Assembly: GCA_963762315.1 (NCBI GenBank)
Contig: CAVXKO010000004.1
Coordinates: forward strand, 1,116,001-1,180,000
Direction of reading: 5' to 3'
DNA: 64,000 bases
From: RPQJ01 sp963762315
Lineage (GTDB): Bacteria > Pseudomonadota > Gammaproteobacteria > Steroidobacterales > Steroidobacteraceae
Part shown: in pieces, positions 35,925 through 44,954 of the stretch
How positions within the stretch are numbered: the stretch's first letter is position 1
Layout of the letters: each line of letters opens with the position of its first letter
The notes under the pieces: model-generated
The model's input: the letters and a program-made list of their open reading frames with translations, nothing else
What the model was told of the DNA's origin: nothing
Database searches by the model: none
Made by a program: the position numbers and the translations under genes

Positions 35925-35955
35925 CCGGCGCGGAGCGGCGGCGCGCCGGCAACAG

Positions 35956-36996
35956 TCACCGACTGCCGAAGCGATACATCGCGCCGACGTTGACGTTGAA
36001 TACTTCGCTGTCGTGGAACCGTACGTCGGAATCGTCCTTGCCCCAGAGGATGCTGCCCATCGCCTGCCAGCGTCCGCTCGCGGTCGGCAGCCGGTAGAAC
36101 AGCGTGGAGTCGAGGGCGTACCGGGTGGAGTCCGTCTTCTCGCCGAAGATCGGATTGCGCGCGTCCTGGCTGCTGCCGCCGAAGGCGACGTTGCTGGCGA
36201 CCGTGTAACCCTGTCCCAGGAAGACGTACGTCAGTTGCAGGCGGTACGAATCACCGCTGATCGCATCGCCTTTTCGGTCGTCGATCGTGTAGCGCACCAG
36301 CGGGCGCAGCAGGTGGCGCGTACCGTCCCCCACCTTGTAGAGGTAGGACACGTCGAAGGAGTATTGATCGCCGTCTCGCCGCAACAGGTCCTGGCAGGAG
36401 ACGTCGCAGGCGACGCTCTCTACGCCCTGACCGCTGCGCTCCTTGTCGAAGGAAATGTCGCGATAGGAAAAGGTGAATTGGTAAGCGGACCCCATGAACC
36501 GGTCCCACTGCAGGCGCACGCCATTGGAGTCGCGAGTGGTCTCCTTGCGCTTGACGCCTTCCGCATAGGGGTCCTCCCAGGACTGGGTCGGGATGCCGCT
36601 GAACAGGTAACCGGCCTGCAGCACCCCGGGCGCGCCTAGGTCCTTGCGAGCCCCGAACTGGCTGACGCCGTCCAGCGTCACGGCGTCTTCCAGCGAGGTT
36701 CCGAAGAAGACCTGCCACTGGTCCTCGAACGTGTAGTTGACTTCACCTGTGACGATCGGGTGCACGACGGAGTCACTGCGCGCGGCATCGTTGACGGAAT
36801 TGATGGTGTCACGACCGATCTCGATCATATTGTTACCGGCCACGAGGTTGCTCTTCAGGTCCGTGTATCCAATGCCGCCGACGACGAATCCCCGCCAGCC
36901 TGGGGTTGCCGGGATGGGATCTATCGCGTATGCGAGCGGCGCCGCGGCGCTTGCGCTCAAAGCCAGGATCAGCGAGCAGGCATGTTTGATCTTCAT
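35956..36996 (-). CDS. DUF2860-like outer-membrane barrel protein
   Basis: A 346-residue protein with a signal peptide (MKIKHACSLILALSASAAAP, cleavage near AYA). The mature part is alternating beta-strands with aromatic girdles, and ends in a strand terminating GAMYRFGSR. The opening GWRGFVVGGIGYTDLKSNLV and the VNYTFEDQWQVFFGTSLED block fit the DUF2860 family, which is seen in Gammaproteobacteria. A central loop carries two cysteines (VACDVSCQDLL). The function is unknown; a porin-like or maltoporin-adjacent role is possible. It converges on the aldolase gene. Confidence 0.7.
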   Translation of the reverse strand: MKIKHACSLILALSASAAAPLAYAIDPIPATPGWRGFVVGGIGYTDLKSNLVAGNNMIEIGRDTINSVNDAARSDSVVHPIVTGEVNYTFEDQWQVFFGTSLEDAVTLDGVSQFGARKDLGAPGVLQAGYLFSGIPTQSWEDPYAEGVKRKETTRDSNGVRLQWDRFMGSAYQFTFSYRDISFDKERSGQGVESVACDVSCQDLLRRDGDQYSFDVSYLYKVGDGTRHLLRPLVRYTIDDRKGDAISGDSYRLQLTYVFLGQGYTVASNVAFGGSSQDARNPIFGEKTDSTRYALDSTLFYRLPTASGRWQAMGSILWGKDDSDVRFHDSEVFNVNVGAMYRFGSR

Positions 36997-37333
36997 TCTT
37001 GCGGTTCCATGTCAGGATGAGTTAGCAATGCCGGCGTCGATCGAGTCATCGCAATTTGGGTCGAAGTGCTTGACCGGCATTGTCGGGTCGTCATCGTGCC
37101 AATTGCGTAGTTCAGCTGCCGGAAAATCAGGGGAACGGCCCGCAGTGTAAATCATAAACGTATTCAATGCGGCCGGGGCCTGGCCTTGGGTATCGATGCG
37201 CGTATCCGGCTGGCGCTTATCACTGTATTCGATGCCGACTGTGCTGCTATTGTATGCGGCGTGGCGCGCATCGCGCGGCGACGCATGCGCTGGCTGCCAG
37301 ACTTACCTTCGAAGCAACTCGGGAGCAATAGCA
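36997..37333. other. Divergent intergenic region, 337 bases
   Basis: It separates the DUF2860-like gene from the first glycine-zipper gene. It is locally more AT-rich than its surroundings around 37146-37170 and 37215-37260, which fits promoter sequence. No gene is recognised. Confidence 0.35.
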
Positions 37334-37861
37334 ATGAACATGCGCTGGAGTCTTGTCGGGTCGATCGCGCTGCTGGGCGTGGTTCTCGTGGCGGGTGAGG
37401 CCAATGCACAGACCACGGTGACGTATGGCCGGATCACGGCAGTGCGCCAGGTCGACATCGCCAACCAGAGCGCGCAGGCCACTGGAACGCTCATCGGCGG
37501 CGCCCTCGGCGTCGCGTCGGGCTCCGGGCAGTCGCGCAGCAATCGCGCATTGCGTGGCGTCGGCGGCGCGGCCGTCGGCAATCGCCTGGCGGGCGCTGCG
37601 GGATCATCGACCGGGTTCGAATACACGGTGCTGATCGGCGGGACGAACACGATCCGGATGGTGACCGAGCAGGCCGGCCTGCGCGTCGGCGATTGCGTGT
37701 CTGTCGAGCGCGGATCGCTCAACAACATACGCCTCGCCGATGACGCACGTTGCAATGCGCCCGCCAACACGCCGGTGCCTGCGAGCGCCACGGCGGACGC
37801 GAACGCCTGCGCTGCCGCCAAGGATCAGTTGATTGAATGCGGCGACGGACGCGGACTTTGA
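37334..37861 (+). CDS. Glycine-zipper envelope protein, copy 1, C-terminus frameshifted
   Basis: A 175-residue protein with a signal peptide (SLVGSIALLGVVLVAGEANA) and a glycine-zipper segment (GTLIGGALGVASGSGQSRSN to GVGGAAVGNRLAGAAG), as in SlyB/2TM-glycine-zipper outer-membrane proteins. The closely similar copy 2 at 48063-48629 shares most residues. In copy 1 an extra T near 37833 shifts the end: the product stops with DQLIECGDGRGL. The next frame continues NAATDADFDRAERRMRLLCG to a TGA at 37899-37901, as in copy 2. GGGAG precedes the ATG. It likely tunes outer-membrane stability; that is inferred from the family. Confidence 0.78.
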   Translation: MNMRWSLVGSIALLGVVLVAGEANAQTTVTYGRITAVRQVDIANQSAQATGTLIGGALGVASGSGQSRSNRALRGVGGAAVGNRLAGAAGSSTGFEYTVLIGGTNTIRMVTEQAGLRVGDCVSVERGSLNNIRLADDARCNAPANTPVPASATADANACAAAKDQLIECGDGRGL

Positions 37862-37942
37862 CCGCGCCGAGCGCCGGATGCGGCTGCTGTGCGGTGACTG
37901 ATTCCCGGGGACGGGGCGAATTCGCCGACTGAGCATATCGGG

Positions 37943-37964
37943 GGAGGCCGAGTTTCCGGCCTCC
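37943..37964 (+). terminator. Hairpin after glycine-zipper gene copy 1
   Basis: An 8-base-pair GC-rich stem (GGAGGCCG/CGGCCTCC) with a 6-base loop lies between the glycine-zipper gene and the SYLF lipoprotein gene. It has no T-run. A related GGAGGCC hairpin follows the inverted second copy of the gene, so it probably was duplicated with it. Confidence 0.45.
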
Positions 37965-37995
37965 AGAGGGCATTAGTCGAACAGAGGTATTGACG

Positions 37996-38562
37996 ATGAA
38001 CAAGAGGCATTTCTTTGCGGCGTTGGTGGGCATGCTGACGCTAGCTGCAGGCTGCACCACGACCGGCCCGGGCTCCAGCGACCCGGCGACTCGGCGCCAG
38101 AACATCGATTCCGGCGTCGACAATGCGCTGGCGAGGTTGTACCAGCAGGATCCCGGTGCTCAGCAGCTGGTCAACCGCGCCAGGGGCGTCTTGGTGTTTC
38201 CGGCCGTGCTCGAGGCCGGGTTCATCTTCGGCGCCTGGCAGGGCGACGGCGCCCTGCGCAAGGGGGGCAGGACGGTCAGCTATCACCGCACGACGGGCGG
38301 TTCGTTCGGGCTGCAGGCCGGCGCCCAGTCCACCGCGGTCATCCTGCTGTTCATGACGGATGACGCGCTGGCACGATTCGAGGCCAGTAACGGCTGGACT
38401 GCCGGCGTCGATGCGACTGTCACGCTCATGACGGTCGGAGCGAACGCACAATTGACCAGCGCCACCTCGCAGCAGCCGATCATCGGCTACGTGCTCTCGA
38501 ACCAGGGGATCATGGCAGGCGTTACCGTCGATGGCTCGCGAATTACCCGCCTGCAGCTCTGA
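37996..38562 (+). CDS. SYLF-domain lipoprotein (DUF500-like)
   Basis: A 188-residue lipoprotein with lipobox LTLAAGC. The SYLF domain is recognised by ARGVLVFPAVLEAGFIFGAW, then GDGALRKGGRTVSYHRTTGG and SFGLQAGAQSTAVILLFMTD. In eukaryotes the domain binds phosphoinositides; bacterial relatives are outer-membrane or periplasmic lipid-binding lipoproteins with no fixed role. The ATG at 37996 has AGAGG about 9 bases upstream. It is followed 12 bases later by phospholipase A1, which may be co-transcribed. Confidence 0.9.
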   Translation: MNKRHFFAALVGMLTLAAGCTTTGPGSSDPATRRQNIDSGVDNALARLYQQDPGAQQLVNRARGVLVFPAVLEAGFIFGAWQGDGALRKGGRTVSYHRTTGGSFGLQAGAQSTAVILLFMTDDALARFEASNGWTAGVDATVTLMTVGANAQLTSATSQQPIIGYVLSNQGIMAGVTVDGSRITRLQL

Positions 38563-38574
38563 CGAACGACCCGC

Positions 38575-39627
38575 GTGAAGCCGTCGTCGGGCCGGAGCCC
38601 AGCGCGCCTGCCAGGGTTGGTCGCAATCCTGGCAGGTGCGGCACTCGGCCCGTGCATCGCATGGGCAGCGACGCCCGGGGCGCAGTGCCTGGAGATCGCG
38701 GACTCTGCCGAACGGCTTGCCTGTTTTGACCGGGCCATCGGCGCTGCGGTGCACGGCCCGGCGGCGGCCGTGGCCCCGCCGCCGACCGCGCCGGGGCCCG
38801 CGGTGGAAGACGTTCCAGTCGCGCCGCGTCCGGTGTCGCTGATCGACACGACATGGGGCTTCTCCCTCGACTCCAGGCGCGCGTACGTCCGGCTCCACCA
38901 GCCCAACTACATCCTGCTGGGCCGCTACACGACGGACGTCAATACCAAGCCCTACGAGCCGTTGTTCGATGCATTCGGGGAAGAAGGTGATTTCAAGAAC
39001 GTCGAGGCTAAGTTCCAGCTGAGCGTCAAGGGGCGGCTTTTCACCACGGATGATCGCCGCTGGGGTTTGTGGTTCGCCTACACCCAGCAGAACCAGTGGC
39101 AGTTATACAGCGCCGACATCTCGCGCCCGTTCCGGGAAACGAACTACTCGCCGGAAATCTTCGGCAGCTTCCGTCCCGGCGTCGACATCGGCGGCATGCA
39201 CTGGAACCTGCTCAATTTCGGCTACACCCACCAGTCGAACGGGCGGGCCGACCCGATCTCCCGCAGCTGGGACAGGCTGTTCGTCGAGGCGGGCTTCGAA
39301 CGCGACAATTTTGTCCTGCTCGCCCGGGCCTGGACCCGCGTTACGCCTTCAAACTACGAAGACGACAACCCCGACATCGTGGACTACTACGGCCACGGTG
39401 AGGTCACGGGCTTCTACAAGTGGCGGGACAACAGCTTTACGCTGATGGGTCGAGGCAACTTCGGCACCGGCAAGGGCGCGGCGCAATTCACGTGGGCCAC
39501 GCGTCCCCTGCTGGGACCGCTGCGCGGCTACCTCCAGTTGTTCACCGGCTACGGCGAAAGCATGATCGATTACGACTGGCGGCAGACGACGATCGGCCTC
39601 GGCGTGACGCTCAACGACCGGTTCTGA
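38575..39627 (+). CDS. pldA: Outer-membrane phospholipase A (OMPLA)
   Basis: A 350-residue outer-membrane barrel with a signal peptide (about 1-32) and a proline-rich linker. It contains the OMPLA active-site block YTHQSNGRADPISRSWDR: His, Ser two residues on, and the Arg and Ser positions used for calcium binding. The triad position that is Asn in Escherichia coli PldA (Asn156) is Asp here. The enzyme hydrolyses phospholipids that reach the outer leaflet, as a dimer with Ca2+. It starts with GTG at 38575, 12 bases after the SYLF gene; the ribosome site is weak. It ends in a terminal Phe (LNDRF), as expected for a barrel. Confidence 0.93.
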   Translation: MKPSSGRSPARLPGLVAILAGAALGPCIAWAATPGAQCLEIADSAERLACFDRAIGAAVHGPAAAVAPPPTAPGPAVEDVPVAPRPVSLIDTTWGFSLDSRRAYVRLHQPNYILLGRYTTDVNTKPYEPLFDAFGEEGDFKNVEAKFQLSVKGRLFTTDDRRWGLWFAYTQQNQWQLYSADISRPFRETNYSPEIFGSFRPGVDIGGMHWNLLNFGYTHQSNGRADPISRSWDRLFVEAGFERDNFVLLARAWTRVTPSNYEDDNPDIVDYYGHGEVTGFYKWRDNSFTLMGRGNFGTGKGAAQFTWATRPLLGPLRGYLQLFTGYGESMIDYDWRQTTIGLGVTLNDRF

Positions 39628-39655
39628 ACCGGGCCGGCCTGGCAGGCAGAAACGC

Positions 39656-40336
39656 CTAGTTGGCCTTGGCCCGGCCGTACATCTCGTCCAGGGCCTGGCG
39701 CAACGCCGTCGCCCAGATTCCCATCGCGCGCCGTGCATCCGCGGTGTTCGTCACCCTGTTCGTGACTTGCCACGTCCCGCTGGAGCGGCCGCTCCGTGCA
39801 TCGACGGCACGCGCGAGGAGTTCACCGGTCATCGAATCGCGCAATTCAGCGACGAGCGTCATGCGTCCCGTGCTGGCCGTGTACGTGCGCGACCGGCCGG
39901 GCGACATCGTGTCGGGCGCAGTCACGTACAGGTCGACGATGGCCGCAGTGACCCGCAGCGTGTCCGGACCCGCCACGTCGACGAGCTGGTAGCCGCCTCG
40001 TTCGAGTTCCGCGCGGAACGTCTCACGGAACAGGTCCGCCACCCCGGCCTGCATCGCAGCCATGTCGCCGGCATCGAGCCGGCTGAGCTGGCTGCGGCCG
40101 CCGCGGTTCGGCTCCCAGTTCCGGGCGAAACTGACTTCCACCGGGTCGATCATCACGCTTCTGTAGCCAACGATCTCGGCATCCGGCCGGACGAAGACCG
40201 CGCCGAGCCGTGTACCCGTCTGCCGGACGAGGCCATCCCATTCATCCGCGGGGGCAGGTCCGGTACTGGCGCAACCCGCAATTGCTGCCGCACCAAGCAC
40301 GAGCAACATTGGCAGCAAAGTACGAAAGCGAGTCAT
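39656..40336 (-). CDS. DUF3313 lipoprotein
   Basis: A 226-residue lipoprotein with lipobox AIAGC (AAAIAGCASTG). The DUF3313 body has DPVEVSFARNWEPNRGGRSQ, then LFRETFRAELERGGYQLVDV, and a conserved ending VTNRVTNTADARRAMGIWAT with a helical tail. The family is periplasmic and has no assigned role. It converges on pldA with a 28-base gap. Its promoter region is 113 bases upstream of the MFS gene's end. Confidence 0.85.
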   Translation of the reverse strand: MTRFRTLLPMLLVLGAAAIAGCASTGPAPADEWDGLVRQTGTRLGAVFVRPDAEIVGYRSVMIDPVEVSFARNWEPNRGGRSQLSRLDAGDMAAMQAGVADLFRETFRAELERGGYQLVDVAGPDTLRVTAAIVDLYVTAPDTMSPGRSRTYTASTGRMTLVAELRDSMTGELLARAVDARSGRSSGTWQVTNRVTNTADARRAMGIWATALRQALDEMYGRAKAN

Positions 40337-40449
40337 GTCGATGCTCCAAGGTGGGGGTGGTGACTTGCGTGCAGCGCGGCCAAGGATATTCCAAGTTGTT
40401 CTGGGTTATCAGGCGCTCGCACGAGACTAGCATGACAAAACCTGCGGTT

Positions 40450-42078
40450 TCAACGCAGCCGCGGATTCCCCGGAGCGTCGCCAGGCTTGTGACGGGGCAG
40501 CCGACCTGCGGGGACGAAGGCCAGCAGGCCGAGCCCCGTCAGCAGCAGGAACGTGAGCTTCAGCGCGCGCAGCCGCGCGTCGGCGTTGATCTGCAGTGCC
40601 GCCTTGACCTGCTCGGGTGTTGCCGTCGTGCGCGACATCATCTCCAGCAGCCGATCGTTGCTGACGAACGTGACGTTATCGAGATCGACCTTGGAGATGA
40701 GTCCCGGCGGGATCGTCGGATGATCGACGAGAGCACGCTGGATGTTCGCGCTCAGTATGCCGACCACGAGCGCGCCCGTGACCGCCGTGCCGACTGCGGC
40801 GGCAAGGTTGCTGACCGTGCCACGCAATGCGCCCACGTCGCCGGCAAACTCCTTCGGCGAGGACGTGACCAGCACGTTGAACAGCAAGGTGGACAGCGCA
40901 CCCTGGCCGAGACCGACCAGCATCAATCCGAGGACCACGTAGACGTTGCTCCAGTCGTTTCTCATGACCACCGCCAGCAACAGCGTCCCGACCGTGACGA
41001 CCGCAAAGGCGTTCCGCGCGATCTGCCGCGGCGTAAGCCGGCCGTAAAGCCTCACCACGAGAACCGCAGCGGCCAGGACCGCCAGCTGGTACGGAATCAT
41101 CGAGACGGCCGTCTGCAGGCTCGTCCTGCCCTGCACTATCTGGATATAGAGCGGGATCATGAAGGTGACGGCCTTGCCCAGCATCGTCATGGCCATCATC
41201 GAAATCACCGCAGCCCGGTCCTGTTGCGATTCGATGACTACGAGTGCCAGCAGCGGCGTCTGCCCGGCGGCCTGGCGGCTCTGCGTCCATGCGATGAACA
41301 ACTGCGCGCACACGATGCCGCCGACGATCATGACTGGCGCCGGGGACAGGCCGAGCACGCTGAACGGCGCCGCGCCCTTCGCCAGCAGCAGGCCCCAGTC
41401 GTCGAGGTTGTTGAATCCAAGGCTGATCAGCGTGACCGCAACCGCGGCGAGCACGACGCCACGCCGGTCGATCCTGACGCCCGGCATTCTCTCGACCGGC
41501 GTCAGGTGCCTGCTGAACAGCAGCACGCCGATCGACAGCGGGATCAGCAGCCCGAACGAGTAACGCCACCCGAAGTACGTGCCCACGACGCCCGCAATGA
41601 AGAAAGCGACAACCGTGGCGATGGCCTGCACAGCGCCGAGCACGCCGAGGGCGGTCGCCTGCTGCCTGCCCTTGTAGTGATGCGCCGTCAGCACGACGAG
41701 CGACGGGATGATCGCTGCGGACGCCAGCCCGGCCAGGATCTGGGCCGCGATCATGACTGCGGGACTCGCACTCGACGTCATGATCACCATGGCGACGAGG
41801 AAGACGGCGGTCATCCAGCGGAACACGCGCAGCGGACCGAACTTCTGGCCGAGCCTGGCTCCAAGCATGGTGAAGCCGGCCACGCCGAGTGAATACGCAA
41901 CGATCGCGGTGACCACCGTCGTGGGGGCCGTGCTGAACTCCGCGCTGATGCCGCCAATCGAGACTGGCAGGGCGTTGATGTTCCAGGACATCTGTGCCTG
42001 GCCCATCGCGATTGCCGCCATCGGCAGCCACGAGGTTTTCCCTTCAGTCGCGACGCCCGCGGTGGAGCAGCTGTTCAT
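40450..42078 (-). CDS. MFS transporter, DHA2/EmrB-type, 14 helices
   Basis: A 542-residue exporter. SWLPMAAIAMGQAQMSWNIN begins helix 1, and GARLGQKFGPLRVFRW is the loop 2-3 motif. LGVLGAVQAIATVVAFFIAG is the antiporter motif C region in helix 5. Fourteen hydrophobic segments are visible, with a soluble insert at the end (about 470-520; LISKVDLDNVTFVSND). No HlyD-type membrane-fusion partner is encoded beside it, although a NodT-type channel is found 1.4 kb upstream in the opposite direction. AGGAACAG 6 bases before the ATG at 42078 fixes the start; the longer start at 42117 adds no homologous residues. Confidence 0.88.
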   Translation of the reverse strand: MNSCSTAGVATEGKTSWLPMAAIAMGQAQMSWNINALPVSIGGISAEFSTAPTTVVTAIVAYSLGVAGFTMLGARLGQKFGPLRVFRWMTAVFLVAMVIMTSSASPAVMIAAQILAGLASAAIIPSLVVLTAHHYKGRQQATALGVLGAVQAIATVVAFFIAGVVGTYFGWRYSFGLLIPLSIGVLLFSRHLTPVERMPGVRIDRRGVVLAAVAVTLISLGFNNLDDWGLLLAKGAAPFSVLGLSPAPVMIVGGIVCAQLFIAWTQSRQAAGQTPLLALVVIESQQDRAAVISMMAMTMLGKAVTFMIPLYIQIVQGRTSLQTAVSMIPYQLAVLAAAVLVVRLYGRLTPRQIARNAFAVVTVGTLLLAVVMRNDWSNVYVVLGLMLVGLGQGALSTLLFNVLVTSSPKEFAGDVGALRGTVSNLAAAVGTAVTGALVVGILSANIQRALVDHPTIPPGLISKVDLDNVTFVSNDRLLEMMSRTTATPEQVKAALQINADARLRALKLTFLLLTGLGLLAFVPAGRLPRHKPGDAPGNPRLR

Positions 42079-42133
42079 GGGTGCTGTTCCTGGCGTGGCT
42101 TCAAGGCCGAGACGCAATGAGCCCGGCTGCGGC

Positions 42134-43369
42134 CTAGAACGCTTTGCGGATCGTCAGCCAGTATTCTGTCGAACTGTAAGCCAGCTCGTCGATGTTGCTG
42201 TCTTCCCAGTTGTACTCGATCGTAGGCCGCAGCGACCAGCCGCGCGCGAAGCCCCATACCAGGCTGGCGCCGAAATGCCACAGGTCGTCGTTGCGGGTCA
42301 GCAGCAGGCCGGGATTCGTGGTGAAGTCCGGGCGCTCGTCGTCGTAGGACTCGTTGTCGTAGGACCACCAGAAAACGCCGTCGAGTACATCGCTGAACGA
42401 ATGGTCGACCTCGCCGTTGACGCCCCAGAAGGAGGCATTTCCGTCCGGACGCTCCTGCGTGGCCCATTCCTGCGTCATCTGCCCGCCCAACGTGAACGAC
42501 GTCCGGCCATCCGGCAGCGAGTGTGTCCAGCTCGCGGTGAGTTGGGCAATGTCGCGCGTCCGATCGCGTTCCGGACCCCGCGGGTACCTGCGCTCGCGGA
42601 GCTCGCCGCCGATCGTCACCTGGTCTGTGTCGCCGAACCCCAGGCGATAATCGACGAACATACCCCAGTCATTGCGGTACTGGCCGTCGCCGCGATAGCT
42701 GACCCGGCCGCGCATGCCGAAGCGCAGGTTGTCGTCGTCGACCGGGCGACTGAGATTGAAGTTCCAGCGCAGGTCCGAGTCGTTGCGCCGGTCGCTGTCG
42801 TCGTACGAGCGGAAGCGGTAATCGAGCGTGCCGGTGAACGAGTGCCGCTCGCCCACGTTTGCGTTCACGCCGCCGCCGACGCGTATGGGCAGGAACGTAT
42901 CGTTGTTCCCGGCGCCGCCAAAGATGTCCGTCGAGCTGGAGGCATTCTCCCGATAGTTGCCGATACCGGTCTCGGCATAATAAAACGGCTGCCAACGCCG
43001 GCCGGCAAGGTAGTCTGCGGCCGCCTTGTCATAGACTTCCGTCTGGCTCTGCATGTCGGGCGGCAGATTGCCGAATTTCAGCACCGACTCGAATTCGATC
43101 CGCGCGCGCGCGTACTCACCTGCAGCGTAGAGGGCGCGGCCTAGCCCGAGATGCGCACCTACCGAACTCGGGTCGGCCTCGAGTGCCTGCTCGAAAAGCG
43201 CCACGGCTTCTGCCGCCTGGCCCTCCTTCAGCAGCTGCTCGGCCTTGAGGAGGTCCGGCTCGGCGGCCTGGGCGGCGCCAGCCAGCAGCAGGCCGGCAAC
43301 GGCCATGACCCTGGGCCACCGGCCCGCTGTCGGGCGCCAGCCCGACTCGAAATCGTTAGCCTGTGCCAT
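42134..43369 (-). CDS. TPR plus outer-membrane barrel protein (Slam/DUF560-like)
   Basis: A 411-residue protein with a signal (RWPRVMAVAGLLLAGAAQAA), two tetratricopeptide repeats (LLKAEQLLKEGQAAEAVALF; LGLGRALYAAGEYARARIEF) and a beta-barrel (about 135-411) ending in STEYWLTIRKAF. The combination is that of surface-lipoprotein assembly modulators (Slam) and related TPR-barrels, which move lipoproteins or soluble partners across the outer membrane. It is shorter than typical Slam proteins. It lies 56 bases upstream of the MFS gene on the same strand and is divergent from the NodT gene. Confidence 0.65.
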   Translation of the reverse strand: MAQANDFESGWRPTAGRWPRVMAVAGLLLAGAAQAAEPDLLKAEQLLKEGQAAEAVALFEQALEADPSSVGAHLGLGRALYAAGEYARARIEFESVLKFGNLPPDMQSQTEVYDKAAADYLAGRRWQPFYYAETGIGNYRENASSSTDIFGGAGNNDTFLPIRVGGGVNANVGERHSFTGTLDYRFRSYDDSDRRNDSDLRWNFNLSRPVDDDNLRFGMRGRVSYRGDGQYRNDWGMFVDYRLGFGDTDQVTIGGELRERRYPRGPERDRTRDIAQLTASWTHSLPDGRTSFTLGGQMTQEWATQERPDGNASFWGVNGEVDHSFSDVLDGVFWWSYDNESYDDERPDFTTNPGLLLTRNDDLWHFGASLVWGFARGWSLRPTIEYNWEDSNIDELAYSSTEYWLTIRKAF

Positions 43370-43480
43370 GAGGAAACCTTACGGTTGGACGTCGATAGTA
43401 GCAAGCAGGATAAACTCGCAGCCGCTGGCTTGCGGGAGCCCCCCTATACTAGCCCTCACAAAATAGAGGAAGGCACCGAG

Positions 43481-44920
43481 ATGAGGAAGTTAGCGATCCC
43501 GGCGCTCGCGGTGGCCGTCATGACCGGCTGCATGCCTGGTCCCGACTACGTACGCCCCGTCGTGGAAACACCGGCGACGTGGCGCATCGACTACTCGCAG
43601 GCCGCCGAGATGGCCAACACGAAGTGGTGGGAGCAATTCGGTGATCCGGTACTCAACCAACTGGTGGATTCCGCGCTGCGCGAGAACCTCGACGTGCGCA
43701 TTGCCGCCGCGCGGGTCGATCAGTTCATCGGCGCACTGGAAGCCACGCGCTCGCAGTTGTATCCGCAGATCGGCTACGGTGCGGATGCCAATCGGGTGCG
43801 GGCCAGCCGCGTCGGCCAGCCTCCGATTCCCGCTGGTGCCGACAACTACTTTTCGCTGTACCAGGCGTCGCTCGGCGCCTCCTGGCAACTCGACCTGTTC
43901 GGGCGCGTGCGGCGCCTCAGTGAGGCGTCGCAGGCGCAGGTCTACGCCAGCGAGGAGGCGCAGCGCGGCGTAGTGTTGTCGTTGGTGGCGGGCGTCACGA
44001 CCAGCTACATCGCGCTGCGTGCACTCGACCGTCAGCTCGAGATCGCGCAGGCGACAGCCCGCAACTTCGGCGAAACGGCGCGGATTTTCGACCTGCGATT
44101 CAAGGCTGGCATCGTTGCCAAGACCGACGTGATGCAGATCACCTCGCAGCATCAACAGGCGCTGGCCGCAATTCCCGCCTTCGAGCAGGCCATCGCGGCG
44201 CAGGAAAACCTGATCTCCGTCCTGCTCGGGCGCAACCCGGGGCCGATCCCGCGCGGCAAGACCCTCGACCAGCTCGTCGCGCCTCAGATACCGGCAGATC
44301 TGCCGTCGACGCTGCTGCAGCGGCGGCCGGACATCCTGCAGGCCGAGCAGAACCTCGTGGCGACGAATGCCAACGTCGGCGCCACGCGGGCACTCTATTA
44401 TCCGAACATCTCGATAACAGGCGCCCTTGGCACCGTGAGCACGGCATTCGCAGACCTGCTCTCCGACCCGGCGACCACGCTGCTTCTCGCGGGCGGGGTG
44501 ACCGGCCCGATCTTCACGTTCGGCGGCATCAAGGGTCAGGTCGATACGGCCGAGGCGCAGAATAGAGCGGCCGTGCTGGTATATCAGCAGACGATCCTGA
44601 ACGCGTTTCGCGAGACCAACGATGCGTTGACCGGGTCGCAGAAAAAGATCGAAGAGGTCGCGATGCAGCAGCAGCGTGTGGACGCGCTGCGCGAGTTCGC
44701 CCGGCTGTCGACGCTGAGATTCGACAAGGGCGTGGCCGGTTACCTCGACGTGCTGGTGGCCGAAAACGAGTTGTTCGCGGCCGAACTGGCCTCGGTGCGC
44801 CTGCTGGCTGATCGCTACGTGCAGGTGGTCAACGTGTACCAGGCGATGGGCGGCGGCTGGGTCGATATCGCCAGCTCGATCGCACCGAAACCGCAGAATT
44901 CCGTCGCGCCGCGCCTGTGA
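43481..44920 (+). CDS. Outer-membrane efflux channel, NodT family
   Basis: A 479-residue TolC/OprM-like lipoprotein. MKKLAIP-type signal with lipobox VMTGC (AVMTGCMPGPDYVRP) and two TolC repeats (about 50-230 and 260-460). LGRNPGPIPRG and LLQRRPDILQAEQNLVATNA are conserved NodT-family blocks. GAGGAAGG lies about 8 bases before the ATG. It provides the outer-membrane exit for RND, MFS or ABC pumps. No adaptor or inner-membrane pump is next to it on the same strand: the nearest exporters are the DHA2 MFS gene (divergent) and the RND pump 9.5 kb away, which itself lacks an adjacent channel, so either could use this one. Confidence 0.93.
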   Translation: MRKLAIPALAVAVMTGCMPGPDYVRPVVETPATWRIDYSQAAEMANTKWWEQFGDPVLNQLVDSALRENLDVRIAAARVDQFIGALEATRSQLYPQIGYGADANRVRASRVGQPPIPAGADNYFSLYQASLGASWQLDLFGRVRRLSEASQAQVYASEEAQRGVVLSLVAGVTTSYIALRALDRQLEIAQATARNFGETARIFDLRFKAGIVAKTDVMQITSQHQQALAAIPAFEQAIAAQENLISVLLGRNPGPIPRGKTLDQLVAPQIPADLPSTLLQRRPDILQAEQNLVATNANVGATRALYYPNISITGALGTVSTAFADLLSDPATTLLLAGGVTGPIFTFGGIKGQVDTAEAQNRAAVLVYQQTILNAFRETNDALTGSQKKIEEVAMQQQRVDALREFARLSTLRFDKGVAGYLDVLVAENELFAAELASVRLLADRYVQVVNVYQAMGGGWVDIASSIAPKPQNSVAPRL

Positions 44921-44954
44921 CGTACTCTGAGTCGCACCCAGACGCCGACTGGCG

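Noticed and set aside
40210..41892. A 560-codon plus-strand frame opposite the DHA2 transporter
   Set aside because: It is His/Arg/Gln-rich antisense to a clear 14-helix protein, a usual effect of high GC content; it has no family signature.
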